64,000 nucleotides of DNA, taken from contig CAYJFY010000005.1 in assembly GCA_964369755.1 (NCBI GenBank), forward strand, positions 31,175 through 95,174, given 5' to 3'. Shown piece by piece: positions 51,580-60,885 of the stretch. The DNA is from CAUPWF01 sp964369755 (lineage in GTDB: Bacteria; Bacillota; Clostridia; Lachnospirales; Lachnospiraceae). A model generated the notes under the pieces. The model searched no databases. It saw only the letters and a program-made list of their open reading frames with translations, and was not told the DNA's origin. The translations under genes and the position numbers were made by a program. Within the stretch, counting starts at the first letter, position 1. Every line of letters starts with the position of its first letter.

Positions 51580-53589
51580 TTACTTGTGTTCGATCACAAA
51601 TCCTGTTAACAACTCATCAAGTATTTGGGACTGACCTGATACTTCTTCACTCGCTGCAGCACTTTCTTCTGCTGTAGCGGAGTTCGTATGAACCACTGCT
51701 GATATTCGATCGATTCCTATATTAATCTGTTCCGCACCACTGGCCTGCACTTCTGAAGCAACTGCGATGCTCTCTACCAAGGAACTCAATTCATCCGCAC
51801 TTTCAATTGCTGTATTGATTGAATTGTATGTGTTGTGTGCAATTTTGTTTCCTTCATTCACTACAATCACTGTTTCCTCTATAATACGAGCTGTATTCTT
51901 TGCTGATTCTGCTGATTTCGTTGCAAGGGTACGAACCTCATCCGCAACAACCGCAAATCCTTTTCCTGCCTCTCCTGCCCTCGCCGCCTCAACGGCTGCA
52001 TTCAATGCCAAGATATTGGTCTGGAATGCAATATCATCAATCGCCTTGATAATCTTGCTGATTTCATTTGACTTTTCACTAATCTTATCCATAGATCCAA
52101 CCATGTCTTGTATTTGTTCACGACTATAGTGTAATGCTTGTTGGGACTTGTCATTTGCCTTTTTCGCAGTCCTAGAGTCTTTTGCAGTTTCATGAACCTT
52201 TGTCGTCATATTGGATATGGTAGACGAAAGCTGGCTCACTGCCGTTGCCTGCTCGATCGACCCCTGTGCCAAGGATTGTGCCCCTTGTGCCACCTGTCCA
52301 TTTCCAGCATTTACCTGGTTTGAAATCACACTAATTCTATGCATGGTGGATGACAATTTCTGTGCAATCATCTCTAGTGAATCACTAAGCGAACTAAAAT
52401 CTCCGATATAATACTCTTTCGCTTGACTCTCCACTGCAAAATTCCCTGAAGCCAGTTCTGCCAATGTATAATTCAAATCATGAATCATGGTTGTAACCGA
52501 GTTCACAATTGATTCTGTGGCCTGAGCCAGCACTCCCGTTTCATCATTTGTGTGAATGGCAGGCATCGGCGAATTCAAATCCCCATTTGCCACCTGATCC
52601 AAACGCTGTGCGCAGAGATTGATCGGTTTCGAGATATTTTTTGCTACGGCAACAACAACAAATGTCGCAACGGCTAAGATAATCAAACTAATAATCACGA
52701 TCATGACAATCGAAGATGTCATCTGATTCAGGAAATTCTCTTGCAATGCCATCACATAAATTCCCCACCCATTCGAACCCTCAATTGGTGTATACGCTGC
52801 AAACTGATTTACCCCATCCCATGAAACAGACTTAAACCCACTATTTCCATTCATCAAGTCTTGCTCCACATCTGCTAAAACTTGTAACGTAGGGTCTGAC
52901 TTCGCTTCCTCGGTGGTATTATAACCATCCTTCACAAGCTCGACATCGTTGTATGCGATGGTATCTCCAAAACTATTAACAATACTCGTCGTACTACCTT
53001 CTCCAACTGCTATCCCTGAAACAATCTCAGAGAAAATCATAGGATTTATCGCAATCAAAATAACTCCTTCAAACTCTCCATCGCGAAGGATTGGCGCTGA
53101 AATCGTCATAGTCAAACCTCCAGTTACTGGACTGATCAACGGATCCGATATATAGGCTTCTCCTGTATCTCTTGGAACAGTAAAAATTGGATCATTGAAA
53201 TAATTTGCATCAATCTTTAATGTCTGCCCCTCCGTGTCAAACATCTCAACATCCTCATATCCATGGGTTTCCATAATTTTTCCCATATACTCTGAGATTT
53301 CCGTTTTTACCTCGCGATAAGTTCTCCCGTCTGCTGTCACTCCATTCTCTTCTGGAATTTCCTGGGATAATATAGCATCAACCGAAAGTTGTCGCGCCAT
53401 TCCTTTATAGCTCTCCAACTGATTCTCAACCGCATCCGCCGCCGAATCAATCGTCGCCATCATCGACTCCTCCAAAGCGTACATGGTGCTATTGTACGTA
53501 CCTATGATAGATGTGATACTTATAACAAGTATACAAACTAATAATAACGACATCGATAATGCTAAGATTTTCATTTTAATTGATTTCAT
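51580..53589 (-). CDS. Methyl-accepting chemotaxis protein with Cache sensor
   Basis: 669 residues. TM1 (about 8-30), an exported double-Cache-like sensor (35-275; VEMFDTEGQTLKI, ISDPLISPVTGGLTMTISAPI), TM2 (about 285-312), a HAMP domain (NISKPINLCAQRLDQVANGD), and a long cytoplasmic signalling hairpin whose tip, DDIAFQTNILALNAAVEAAR, then AGKGFAVVADEVRTLA, is the universal MCP signature. The C-terminal pentapeptide for CheR is absent. It senses a small ligand outside the cell, of the type Cache domains bind (amino acids, carboxylates), but the ligand is unknown. No other chemotaxis gene is in the window. GAGGAG is six bases from the ATG. Confidence 0.95.
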   Translation of the reverse strand: MKSIKMKILALSMSLLLVCILVISITSIIGTYNSTMYALEESMMATIDSAADAVENQLESYKGMARQLSVDAILSQEIPEENGVTADGRTYREVKTEISEYMGKIMETHGYEDVEMFDTEGQTLKIDANYFNDPIFTVPRDTGEAYISDPLISPVTGGLTMTISAPILRDGEFEGVILIAINPMIFSEIVSGIAVGEGSTTSIVNSFGDTIAYNDVELVKDGYNTTEEAKSDPTLQVLADVEQDLMNGNSGFKSVSWDGVNQFAAYTPIEGSNGWGIYVMALQENFLNQMTSSIVMIVIISLIILAVATFVVVAVAKNISKPINLCAQRLDQVANGDLNSPMPAIHTNDETGVLAQATESIVNSVTTMIHDLNYTLAELASGNFAVESQAKEYYIGDFSSLSDSLEMIAQKLSSTMHRISVISNQVNAGNGQVAQGAQSLAQGSIEQATAVSQLSSTISNMTTKVHETAKDSRTAKKANDKSQQALHYSREQIQDMVGSMDKISEKSNEISKIIKAIDDIAFQTNILALNAAVEAARAGEAGKGFAVVADEVRTLATKSAESAKNTARIIEETVIVVNEGNKIAHNTYNSINTAIESADELSSLVESIAVASEVQASGAEQINIGIDRISAVVHTNSATAEESAAASEEVSGQSQILDELLTGFVIEHK

Positions 53590-53641
53590 CGCAATCTCCT
53601 CTTACGTTTCCTATTTTCATCATGAAATAAAATGATACCAA

Positions 53642-53694
53642 GGTCAAAAGGTCATATGTTGTATGCTTGCATACAAAAATATGACTTTGGGACC
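53642..53694 (-). other. Long interrupted hairpin in the chemoreceptor leader
   Basis: The arms GTCATAT...TTGTATGC (53651-53666) and GCATACAA...ATATGAC (53669-53685) pair, with flanking GGTC/GACC (53642-53645, 53691-53694) extending the structure past a mismatch. On the minus strand TTTTGACC follows. It lies 53 bp before the chemoreceptor ATG, so it could be a leader attenuator, or a bound palindrome. Confidence 0.4.
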
Positions 53695-53754
53695 ACCAAC
53701 ATCATAAAATTAGATTACCACTTTTTACGTCATATTTCAACATATTTGAAAATG

Positions 53755-53793
53755 AAAAACACCGAATTCAATTTTTTTATTTTGAATCGGTGT
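53755..53793 (-). terminator. Intrinsic terminator of the PilZ-synthase operon
   Basis: On the minus strand ACACCGATTCAA pairs with TTGAATTCGGTGT (one bulged base) and is followed by TTTTTC. It starts 16 bases past the stop codon at 53809. Confidence 0.8.
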
Positions 53794-53808
53794 CTTCTTG
53801 ATTTATTT

Positions 53809-56148
53809 TTATTTTTTCTTTGATCCTTTAGCTTTTTTCACCTCATTCAAGAAATCGCTATTACGTAACTGACGTGCTAATTCATTCCAATTATCCACTT
53901 CGAACAATTTTTTTTCCAAATCAATATCACGCACATAATTTGCATGCGCAATTATATCTTTATCCATGTAAAAAGAAAGCTTCTTCTCCTCCGAGGATGT
54001 GGTGAAGTAGTGACCGTTAAAATCAAACACATAAAATAGTTTCTTATTGTTTATATTAACATAGTTTGTGTTTAAATGAATTCTCGGTAACACCCTGTTT
54101 GATTCTTCGGATTTTCTAAACTTGGTCTTAATAAAATTAATCAAATCATCGATTCCTCTTGTCTTAATACCTTTCGAAAAAACAAATTGTCTATCATATA
54201 TCAATGCAAAGAATTGCGATTTATTTTTTTCATCAATTTCTGTTATCATTAGATTATATTTACAGGTTGTTTCATCAATAACTAAGGAGTGAACAATTTT
54301 GGCTGTCATCCTAGCCTCATATCCTCTATCTGTAACTCTAATATCTAGCAAGTCATCATAGTTAAAAAACACCGGACGAACAAGAGTAAAAGATAACCCT
54401 GTCTCAGATATGTCGTTAACCTTCCCTTGCAATACATCACCTTTATAATATATCTCAATCGGCAATGAAACTTCAAACCGCTCACTACTGCGATAATTAA
54501 CTCTACCAAGCATAAATATAACACTCATAATCAGAAAATATGAATTAATTGATAACCAAAACAGAATAATCAAATTGAAATATTGCGCCCCGAAGATAAT
54601 ACTTTCGCAAACAAAAACAATACCAATGACACTAGCAACCAAGAACAATATATTGGGAATTGCATATGAAATATTGCTATTTTTAGATGTTTCTCTCGTC
54701 TTTTGTGTAACATTAAACTTCTTCAGCCTTATTCCAAATGTTTCCATAAGAATTGGCAATACCAAATATGGAGCTAATATGGTATCTACAATATTGCTCC
54801 ACCTGAAGTCTTTCAACCCCTCTGAAAGTTGCCTCAAGGCAATGTTGTAGATTATGTATGTAGGTATCCCAATTATTAAATATTGACTCATATCTAAATC
54901 AACAACTACGATGCCAAATACCGCATACAGAATCGGTGCAAATATATATATTGTTCTTCGAAAGAAAGTAGTCCAATATAGTAACGCTCCAAAATATGAC
55001 ATTTTCGACTCTAATGAATTTTTCCCAAATAGAAAGCTTGCTTTGAGTAAGGTCTGAACACACCCTCTCCCCCAACGGACGCGTTGCTTAATTAAGCTAT
55101 CAATCGAAGTTGGCGACAAACCAGAAACCAATGGATCCGGGATTGCTATGCAGGTGTATCCTTTTCCTTGTATATCCATTCCCGTTGCGAAGTCCTCGGT
55201 AATCGTACCTACTCGAATTCCACCTATTTCATCTAGCGCCTCTCTAGATATTACTGTATTGGATCCCGCATAAATTGGAGAATTGGTTGCATTTCTACCT
55301 ACATTGACCTCTCTGAAGAAATAATCCTGTTCATTTGGTATTGTTTCCTCTGCAAATAAATTATATTGGAACATATCAGGATTATAAAATGTTTGTGGAG
55401 TCTGCACGAACCCAATCTTTTCCGATGGATTTATTTCATCTTCTTTCTTCATCACAAACGTTCCATCTGCTAGTTTCTTGACCTTTGGTAGGAAGAAATA
55501 TGGAACAGTCTTCATCAAAAAGTCACTTTTAGGAATCATGTCTGCATCTAAAGTCACTACTAATGGGCTATTCGTTTTACTAAATGCATTATTCAAATTT
55601 CCTGCTTTTGCATGCTTGTTATTCAATATTGTTATATATCCTACTTCCAACTCGCTTGCTAATTTTGCAATTCCACTACGGTTCATATCATCACATATGT
55701 ATATATGAACTTTGCTTTTATCTGGATATTTTAAGTATTTGCAAGAGTTAATTGTTTTGTACAATAGCTCTGCCTCTTCTGTATGTGTTGCTATCAGAAT
55801 ATCAACATCTGGATACATGTCATCTGGGATATCTGGTAGCTCAGGTAATACCGTATCATGATATGCATTTTGCGACAACAAACTTTCTGCAACTGCTATC
55901 AACTCTGAAACAAATAATAGCAATCCAAAGAAAACATCCAAAAATCCTAAACCTAGCGGAAGTGTAAAAAACAACCTCCAAACAATATAAACAATAGAAG
56001 AAATAGACATGATGTGATACTGCCATTTTCTTTTTTGCTTTTTTTTGTTATATGATTTTCGAATTTTTTTGTTATATTTTGTTTTTGCCGCCTTGCTATC
56101 TGTGGTATCTTCTTTTCGTTGTTCCTCTGTTATATCGTTCTCTAACAT
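53809..56148 (-). CDS. Cellulose-synthase-like GT2 with c-di-GMP-binding PilZ domain
   Basis: 779 residues. Lys-rich head, two helices (about 47-90), then a processive GT2 domain with every catalytic site of the BcsA class: ILIATHTEE, ICDDMN, VTLDADMIP (DxD), TITEDFATG (TED) and KQRVRWGRG (QxxRW). Helices follow at about 385-560. PilZ domain at about 565-665: RSSERFEVSLP is the RxxxR motif and VNDISETG the D/NxSxxG motif, so c-di-GMP binding is well supported. The C-terminal 110 residues are unrecognised. It would polymerise and extrude a beta-linked glucan or similar in response to c-di-GMP. It is the last gene of a five-gene operon; its ATG shares one base with the CotH stop. Confidence 0.93.
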   Translation of the reverse strand: MLENDITEEQRKEDTTDSKAAKTKYNKKIRKSYNKKKQKRKWQYHIMSISSIVYIVWRLFFTLPLGLGFLDVFFGLLLFVSELIAVAESLLSQNAYHDTVLPELPDIPDDMYPDVDILIATHTEEAELLYKTINSCKYLKYPDKSKVHIYICDDMNRSGIAKLASELEVGYITILNNKHAKAGNLNNAFSKTNSPLVVTLDADMIPKSDFLMKTVPYFFLPKVKKLADGTFVMKKEDEINPSEKIGFVQTPQTFYNPDMFQYNLFAEETIPNEQDYFFREVNVGRNATNSPIYAGSNTVISREALDEIGGIRVGTITEDFATGMDIQGKGYTCIAIPDPLVSGLSPTSIDSLIKQRVRWGRGCVQTLLKASFLFGKNSLESKMSYFGALLYWTTFFRRTIYIFAPILYAVFGIVVVDLDMSQYLIIGIPTYIIYNIALRQLSEGLKDFRWSNIVDTILAPYLVLPILMETFGIRLKKFNVTQKTRETSKNSNISYAIPNILFLVASVIGIVFVCESIIFGAQYFNLIILFWLSINSYFLIMSVIFMLGRVNYRSSERFEVSLPIEIYYKGDVLQGKVNDISETGLSFTLVRPVFFNYDDLLDIRVTDRGYEARMTAKIVHSLVIDETTCKYNLMITEIDEKNKSQFFALIYDRQFVFSKGIKTRGIDDLINFIKTKFRKSEESNRVLPRIHLNTNYVNINNKKLFYVFDFNGHYFTTSSEEKKLSFYMDKDIIAHANYVRDIDLEKKLFEVDNWNELARQLRNSDFLNEVKKAKGSKKK

Positions 56149-57794
56149 TAAATTCTCCTCTGTAAAATTACAACTACACTAATCCAAATCAGTACAAAAA
56201 CTGTACCCAGTATCGTTCCCCAGTTCAATTCCGTTTCCACAATGCTCTCACTGCTAAACTCATCGACTGCAAATTGGTATAAGCTATCTATCTCTTCATC
56301 TAACCATTTGCCATGTGTAAAGATAGTAGTTTTCATTTCTTCTATCTGCTCTTCATATGTAGTTGTTGTTGTACTTACAACACTATTTTCATACGAAAAA
56401 TAGTCACCATAGTAGTAATATCCCCATCTATCCCATTCACGTTCTACGGCCGTTCCAAGATGTGCTACAGCAGTGTCTATTATATTTTCGATTTTTTCAT
56501 CACTAAGTTCGTTTTGACGAAGTTCTTTATATCTTTCAATAAGCCCTGTGGTGAATTCCACATCCTTTAATAAGGTATCAAACCAAGGTGTAGCATGAAA
56601 AGCGGTCGCATCCAATTTCAGTGGTAAGTGTCCGACATTTCCAGCTGACTCATCAAAATCCCAAATCGGTCCCATAATTATTTTCCCGGTATAATCACTA
56701 TGAAAATAAGTTGAATTAAACCCCGCATCATAGTTTAAAAGCAACTCGTTCATAATGAAGTAGTCGTAAAATGACTCAACATCTATAAAATCTTTGTACG
56801 TTTTGAAAACTTCAGGGTCATCTGAAAATAATACCTTTTCAAAACTGTCTATCTTTGAAGTTAAGATATCAATATCATTTTGACTAACATTATTTGGATA
56901 TAACACTTCAACAAAGCTTTCCGTAAATCCATTAACCGTACCATAATTGTCTAAAATTACAGCTGTTCCAGAATCTCTATCTCGCCTCATAATAAAGGTG
57001 GCATGAGTTGAACTATTTGCTGAATAAGCAGGAATATCCACCCTATCATTGGATCTATCAATTTGTTCAGTAAGAAGATGTATTCCTAAATATTCATACC
57101 CATTATCTGTTTTTAAAACTACTTCTGTAAACCTGACATCTGGTGTAGATTCTAGAAATTGTCCTGCTAATGAAAATGCCAAATAATTTCTTATCTGTGT
57201 ACTGTCTGAAAAAGTTCCGTTTAATCCCCATTCATGTCCAGTACCGATATCAAGCATTTGCAAATCAAGATTCTGATTATTTTCATCCACCGTAACAATT
57301 CTATACTGATGTTTATCATAATAAAGGGAAGAATTTCCACGATAAGATATTATTACATCAGACATTAACGCCGGTTCATCTAAAAGTGTATTCACACTAT
57401 TGGGGTTATCTATCACAGAGATGGCTGCAGATGCATATGGATTTTTACCCTCTTTCAGAATCATATAGCCTTTTTCTTCACTCCATTCATATGACACCTC
57501 TAGCGTATTCGAACCTAAATCAATAACCACAAGTGGTAATTCGGTTGTAAATTCATCAGATATAGGCATTGTACTATCACCATAATTTGTATCACCCCTA
57601 GGAGCTTGCATTACTGGATTTTCTTTATTTTCTGTAATAGCCTCTTCTGATAAATCGGTTGTTTGATTATCAAATTGTGCTGGTTCAAGATAATGAAAAT
57701 CATCAACAAAAAAAAGATTTGTGATTACCCCTGTTGAAGCTGCGAGCGCAAGTAAAATTACCACACTAGCAATCATTATTTTTTTACTGTTCAT
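56148..57794 (-). CDS. CotH kinase-like exported protein
   Basis: 548 residues. An N-terminal helix (6-26) exports the chain; a last helix (about 525-545) anchors it, followed by RR. Between them, about 150-440 shows the CotH fold: ISYRGNSSLYYDKHQYRI, GLNGTFSDSTQIRNYLAF, FIMRRDRDSG, and NSTYFHSDYTGKIIMGPIWDFDES, whose DFD is the metal site of CotH kinases. Spore CotH phosphorylates coat proteins; here the location outside the membrane and the operon suggest a target in matrix polymer assembly, which is inference. The ribosome site is weak and the gene follows DUF4956 by one base, so coupling is likely. Confidence 0.88.
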   Translation of the reverse strand: MNSKKIMIASVVILLALAASTGVITNLFFVDDFHYLEPAQFDNQTTDLSEEAITENKENPVMQAPRGDTNYGDSTMPISDEFTTELPLVVIDLGSNTLEVSYEWSEEKGYMILKEGKNPYASAAISVIDNPNSVNTLLDEPALMSDVIISYRGNSSLYYDKHQYRIVTVDENNQNLDLQMLDIGTGHEWGLNGTFSDSTQIRNYLAFSLAGQFLESTPDVRFTEVVLKTDNGYEYLGIHLLTEQIDRSNDRVDIPAYSANSSTHATFIMRRDRDSGTAVILDNYGTVNGFTESFVEVLYPNNVSQNDIDILTSKIDSFEKVLFSDDPEVFKTYKDFIDVESFYDYFIMNELLLNYDAGFNSTYFHSDYTGKIIMGPIWDFDESAGNVGHLPLKLDATAFHATPWFDTLLKDVEFTTGLIERYKELRQNELSDEKIENIIDTAVAHLGTAVEREWDRWGYYYYGDYFSYENSVVSTTTTTYEEQIEEMKTTIFTHGKWLDEEIDSLYQFAVDEFSSESIVETELNWGTILGTVFVLIWISVVVILQRRI

Positions 57795-57795
57795 C

Positions 57796-58479
57796 TTATC
57801 TACTCATCTCATCCATCTGCATAACTAAACTAAATCTACTTAATGCTACCTTATCTTGCAGATAGGTTGCAAATGATGCAGAATTTTTCTTTTTAGATTT
57901 GTTTAAAACATTTTCTGACACTTCATAAATATATTCTACGGAATCTTCTGTGTTGTTTTGCATGGAAAACTTTGCTTTCCCATCAAAATAAATTTGAATT
58001 TCTTTCTCATATTTTTCTTGTTGATCATTTGCCAACTCTGCAATAATTAAGTATCTATCATTTGTCTTAACCGCACTAAACAACAACATTGCAATGAATA
58101 TAACTCCCGATCCTACGAATGCTACCATATATGATTGAACTCCACAACAGATACCAATCGCTATACACCAGAATATGTATGTCGTATCACGGGGATCTTT
58201 GATTGCAGTTCGGAATCTAACAATAGAAAGGGCGCCTACCATCCCCAATGAAAGAGCAACGTTATTCCCAATAACACTCATAACCAATGTACTAACTAAT
58301 GTCAAAATAATAAGCGAAACATTAAACCTCCCATTATATGCTGTCCCTGAATGGCAACATTTATAAGCTATAAATATCAACACTCCTATAATAAATGAAA
58401 CCAAAAAACTAATAAATACCTGCTGTATGTTAACAGCTGTTGCCTCTGCATTTAAATATGCGATAATATCATTTCTCAT
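57796..58479 (-). CDS. DUF4956 family membrane protein
   Basis: 227 residues. Three or four helices (about 18-40, 52-72, 75-90, 100-132) and a cytoplasmic C-terminal half. The stretch LGMVGALSIVRFRTAIKDPRDTTYIFW is characteristic of DUF4956. The function is not known; the family is often next to VTC-domain polyphosphate polymerase genes, as here, 11 bases after one. GGAGATTACAA precedes the ATG. A membrane platform or channel for the polymerase is a guess. Confidence 0.9.
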   Translation of the reverse strand: MRNDIIAYLNAEATAVNIQQVFISFLVSFIIGVLIFIAYKCCHSGTAYNGRFNVSLIILTLVSTLVMSVIGNNVALSLGMVGALSIVRFRTAIKDPRDTTYIFWCIAIGICCGVQSYMVAFVGSGVIFIAMLLFSAVKTNDRYLIIAELANDQQEKYEKEIQIYFDGKAKFSMQNNTEDSVEYIYEVSENVLNKSKKKNSASFATYLQDKVALSRFSLVMQMDEMSR

Positions 58480-58490
58480 TTGTAATCTCC

Positions 58491-59180
58491 TTAAAATTTG
58501 TCTTGTCTTGCTAATATATATTTGCTAATTGCACATTCTGAAAAATTAAATGTTGCAATTGCATTTTTTATCGGCTGTAGTAAAAAGCCGTCATATTTCA
58601 CTTCTAATATTGGAAGATGTCTAACCGGTGCCAATATAACATTTTTGTCAAATAAATTAAAATTGCTAAAACTATACCTTATATCACTGTCGAAAGTGAC
58701 TCTAATTTGATTCGTTGGCACCATGAATGCTAATCGTGAATAAGTCAATAAGCACTTGGGGCGATAACATCTATTTTGCATGACACTATACAAATGGCTT
58801 GCAAATTCATCATCCATTTTAAGTAATGGTGTAAAATCACAATCGATAAGTTTTAACGCATCTTCTTTTGAAATTGTTAAACTACGCTTGCGTTGCATGG
58901 CTCCTTCTTTTTGCTTGACCTCTAACTTAGCCGATTGGGCTTCCGTATCATAAATCCTTAATCGAATTTTCTTTCTAAGTAGATATCCATCGACCTTATC
59001 GAAATAATCTTTGTCATCGTAACTATCAAAATAAAGTGTTCTAACGATATATCCACTTTCATTTTTTGAGTGAGCATCTCTCTTCATCAAATATCCAAGC
59101 CTATTTTTTAACATTAATAACTGACTTGGCGTTGCATGATACTTTTTCTCTGTTCTAAATACTGATGTAATATTCTCCAC
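58491..59180 (-). CDS. VTC-domain polyphosphate polymerase-like protein
   Basis: 229 residues, a single VTC domain. Basic tunnel residues are visible: FRTEKKYHA, YIVRTLYFDSYDD, LRKKIRLRIYD, LEVKQKEGAMQRKRSL, YRPKCLLTYSRLAF, VRVTFDSDIRYS-like (IRVTFDSDIRYS), and the closing Glu in LPILEVKYDG. In yeast Vtc4 this tunnel makes polyphosphate from ATP. There is no SPX domain or membrane helix; the DUF4956 protein may supply the membrane part. The start codon is GTG, five bases after AGGAG. Whether it makes polyphosphate here, or uses another substrate, is open. Confidence 0.88.
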   Translation of the reverse strand: MENITSVFRTEKKYHATPSQLLMLKNRLGYLMKRDAHSKNESGYIVRTLYFDSYDDKDYFDKVDGYLLRKKIRLRIYDTEAQSAKLEVKQKEGAMQRKRSLTISKEDALKLIDCDFTPLLKMDDEFASHLYSVMQNRCYRPKCLLTYSRLAFMVPTNQIRVTFDSDIRYSFSNFNLFDKNVILAPVRHLPILEVKYDGFLLQPIKNAIATFNFSECAISKYILARQDKF

Positions 59181-59188
59181 TTTTTCTC

Positions 59189-60226
59189 CTAATCTAATAA
59201 TGCCTCTACTATCTCTTTATCCCATTCTCCTGTTTCAAGATTATAAATTCCAAAATTATGTCCAAGTTCCCAATATATACAAGAGAATCCATAGTCGCTT
59301 GCCACATTTGTCACTGCATCGATCCAATCAATTCTAGACTGTCTAGGTGATGTTTTTACAACACCAAATTCACCTAGCATGATGTCCACATTGTTTTTCT
59401 CGGCAAATTCAGCCAACTTACCAAATCCATCTTCTATTTCTTCTATATTTTCATCTGTTGGTTCCCAATAAACCTCTTCTGAAGTTTCATAATCATGATT
59501 TTCATCCTGTTGAAACGAAAACTCAACAGGTGAATAATAATGAAATGTAACTACTAAATTATCATCTTCTGGCAATACTAAGTCATCAATCGCCCATAAC
59601 AATGCCTGGTCTGCTGTTGAAACCACAATTTTTCTTGCAGGATTTGTTTTGCGAACTATCGCTACCGATTTCTCCACCATTTCATTCCAAATATCGGCTG
59701 TAATATCATCTTTGGGTTCATTTAACAACTCAAAAATCAATTCATCTGGGTAATCTTTATACCGTTCACTCAGTTGTTCCCAAATTTTATAATACGCCTG
59801 CATATAATCAAAATCTGTTGGTAAACTCTTATATTCATCATCCTGTCTAATATTTTCATCCATAAGCTCCACGAAATGATGAAGATCCAAAACAACAATC
59901 AAACCACACGAAAGCGCATACTCTATATATCCGTCAACCTTAACCATAAAATCTTCATCCAGTATATAGTTCTCATCTATATAGTCAGAAAATCTAACTG
60001 GTATTCTTACCGTATCAAATCCTTGAGATTTTATCTCATCAAACATTTTGTTTTCAATATCTACTCCCCAATCCTTACCAATTGGAGCATCTAAAGCATT
60101 TCCTATCGATATTCCATTGTTCATTATTACGTCTTTCTTGTTAAAATCCACTAACACCATCATCAGACCTATAGCGATACTCACCACAACGATAACAAGT
60201 CCTATTAAACTATGTTTTCTCTTCAT
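59189..60226 (-). CDS. GH5-family endoglucanase-like hydrolase, membrane-anchored
   Basis: 345 residues. A signal-anchor helix (about residues 5-24) exports a GH5 barrel: FDTVRIPVRFSDYI, VVLDLHHF, FELLNEPKDD (acid/base Glu), VTFHYYSPVEF and IMLGEFGVVK (nucleophile Glu). Both catalytic glutamates are present. The ATG at 60226 has GAGGTG five bases up; the open frame reaches six codons further but without a ribosome site. It leads the five-gene operon. Synthase-type exopolysaccharide operons often include a glycosidase (BcsZ in cellulose) that trims the nascent chain, which supports a beta-1,4-glucan-like product. Confidence 0.92.
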   Translation of the reverse strand: MKRKHSLIGLVIVVVSIAIGLMMVLVDFNKKDVIMNNGISIGNALDAPIGKDWGVDIENKMFDEIKSQGFDTVRIPVRFSDYIDENYILDEDFMVKVDGYIEYALSCGLIVVLDLHHFVELMDENIRQDDEYKSLPTDFDYMQAYYKIWEQLSERYKDYPDELIFELLNEPKDDITADIWNEMVEKSVAIVRKTNPARKIVVSTADQALLWAIDDLVLPEDDNLVVTFHYYSPVEFSFQQDENHDYETSEEVYWEPTDENIEEIEDGFGKLAEFAEKNNVDIMLGEFGVVKTSPRQSRIDWIDAVTNVASDYGFSCIYWELGHNFGIYNLETGEWDKEIVEALLD

Positions 60227-60286
60227 TATCACCTCATATTTCATACACTACAAGTCACCATTTAAACTGCTAAAGCATAAAAAGTT

Positions 60287-60315
60287 ATTATACAGCATTC
60301 CCCCTATTTAATCAA
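60287..60315 (-). promoter_or_regulatory. Promoter for the PilZ-synthase operon
   Basis: On the minus strand TTGATT (60310-60315), 17 bases, TATAAT (60287-60292), about 60 bp upstream of the GH5 start. Confidence 0.75.
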
Positions 60316-60402
60316 GTCAATTTTTATGCCAGTTCTGCTCTAACTCGACGCAGAAACCTGTTCTAAAATATGTTTATATTATTTGTTTCACCTCTATCAA
60401 GA

Positions 60403-60864
60403 CTAACCCTCCCATTTTTCTAAAGAAGAAAGCATCGCTTCACACCCTTCGAGAACATCGCCATAGGTATCATCAAAATTGCCCGTATACCACGGATCTG
60501 CAATATCTCGCGACACCCCCGCAAATTCTAACAGCAAACTCACCTTATTATCCTCATCCCGACCCACAATCCTACCCAGGTTTCTAATATTGTGTGCGTC
60601 CATACAGATTAAATAATCAAATTTGTCATAATCCTCTTTTGTCACCTGCCTAGCACGTCTCTTCGAAAACGGGACCCCCATCTGCATAAGCTTCTGACGT
60701 GTCCCATAGTGGGTGTCATTACCGATTTCCTCTCGACTCGTGCCTGCGGATTCAATCTCGAACTCCGCTTCTCGACCAGCCCTTCTCACCAAATCCTTCA
60801 ATACGAACTCTGCCATGGTACTACGGCAAATATTACCATGGCAGATGAATAGTACTTTTTTCAT
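60403..60864 (-). CDS. Low-molecular-weight protein tyrosine phosphatase
   Basis: 153 residues. VLFICHGNICRSTMAE contains the C-x5-R phosphate loop and DPWYTGNF the general-acid Asp; YLICMDAHN is also typical. Such enzymes reverse tyrosine phosphorylation and, in Gram-positive capsule systems, act on BY-kinases, but no BY-kinase is in the window. ATG at 60864, nine bases after AAGGAG, is preferred to one two codons upstream. It lies 21 bp after a lipoprotein gene and probably shares its transcript. Confidence 0.93.
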   Translation of the reverse strand: MKKVLFICHGNICRSTMAEFVLKDLVRRAGREAEFEIESAGTSREEIGNDTHYGTRQKLMQMGVPFSKRRARQVTKEDYDKFDYLICMDAHNIRNLGRIVGRDEDNKVSLLLEFAGVSRDIADPWYTGNFDDTYGDVLEGCEAMLSSLEKWEG

Positions 60865-60885
60865 AACCATAATCTCCTTCCTTAT

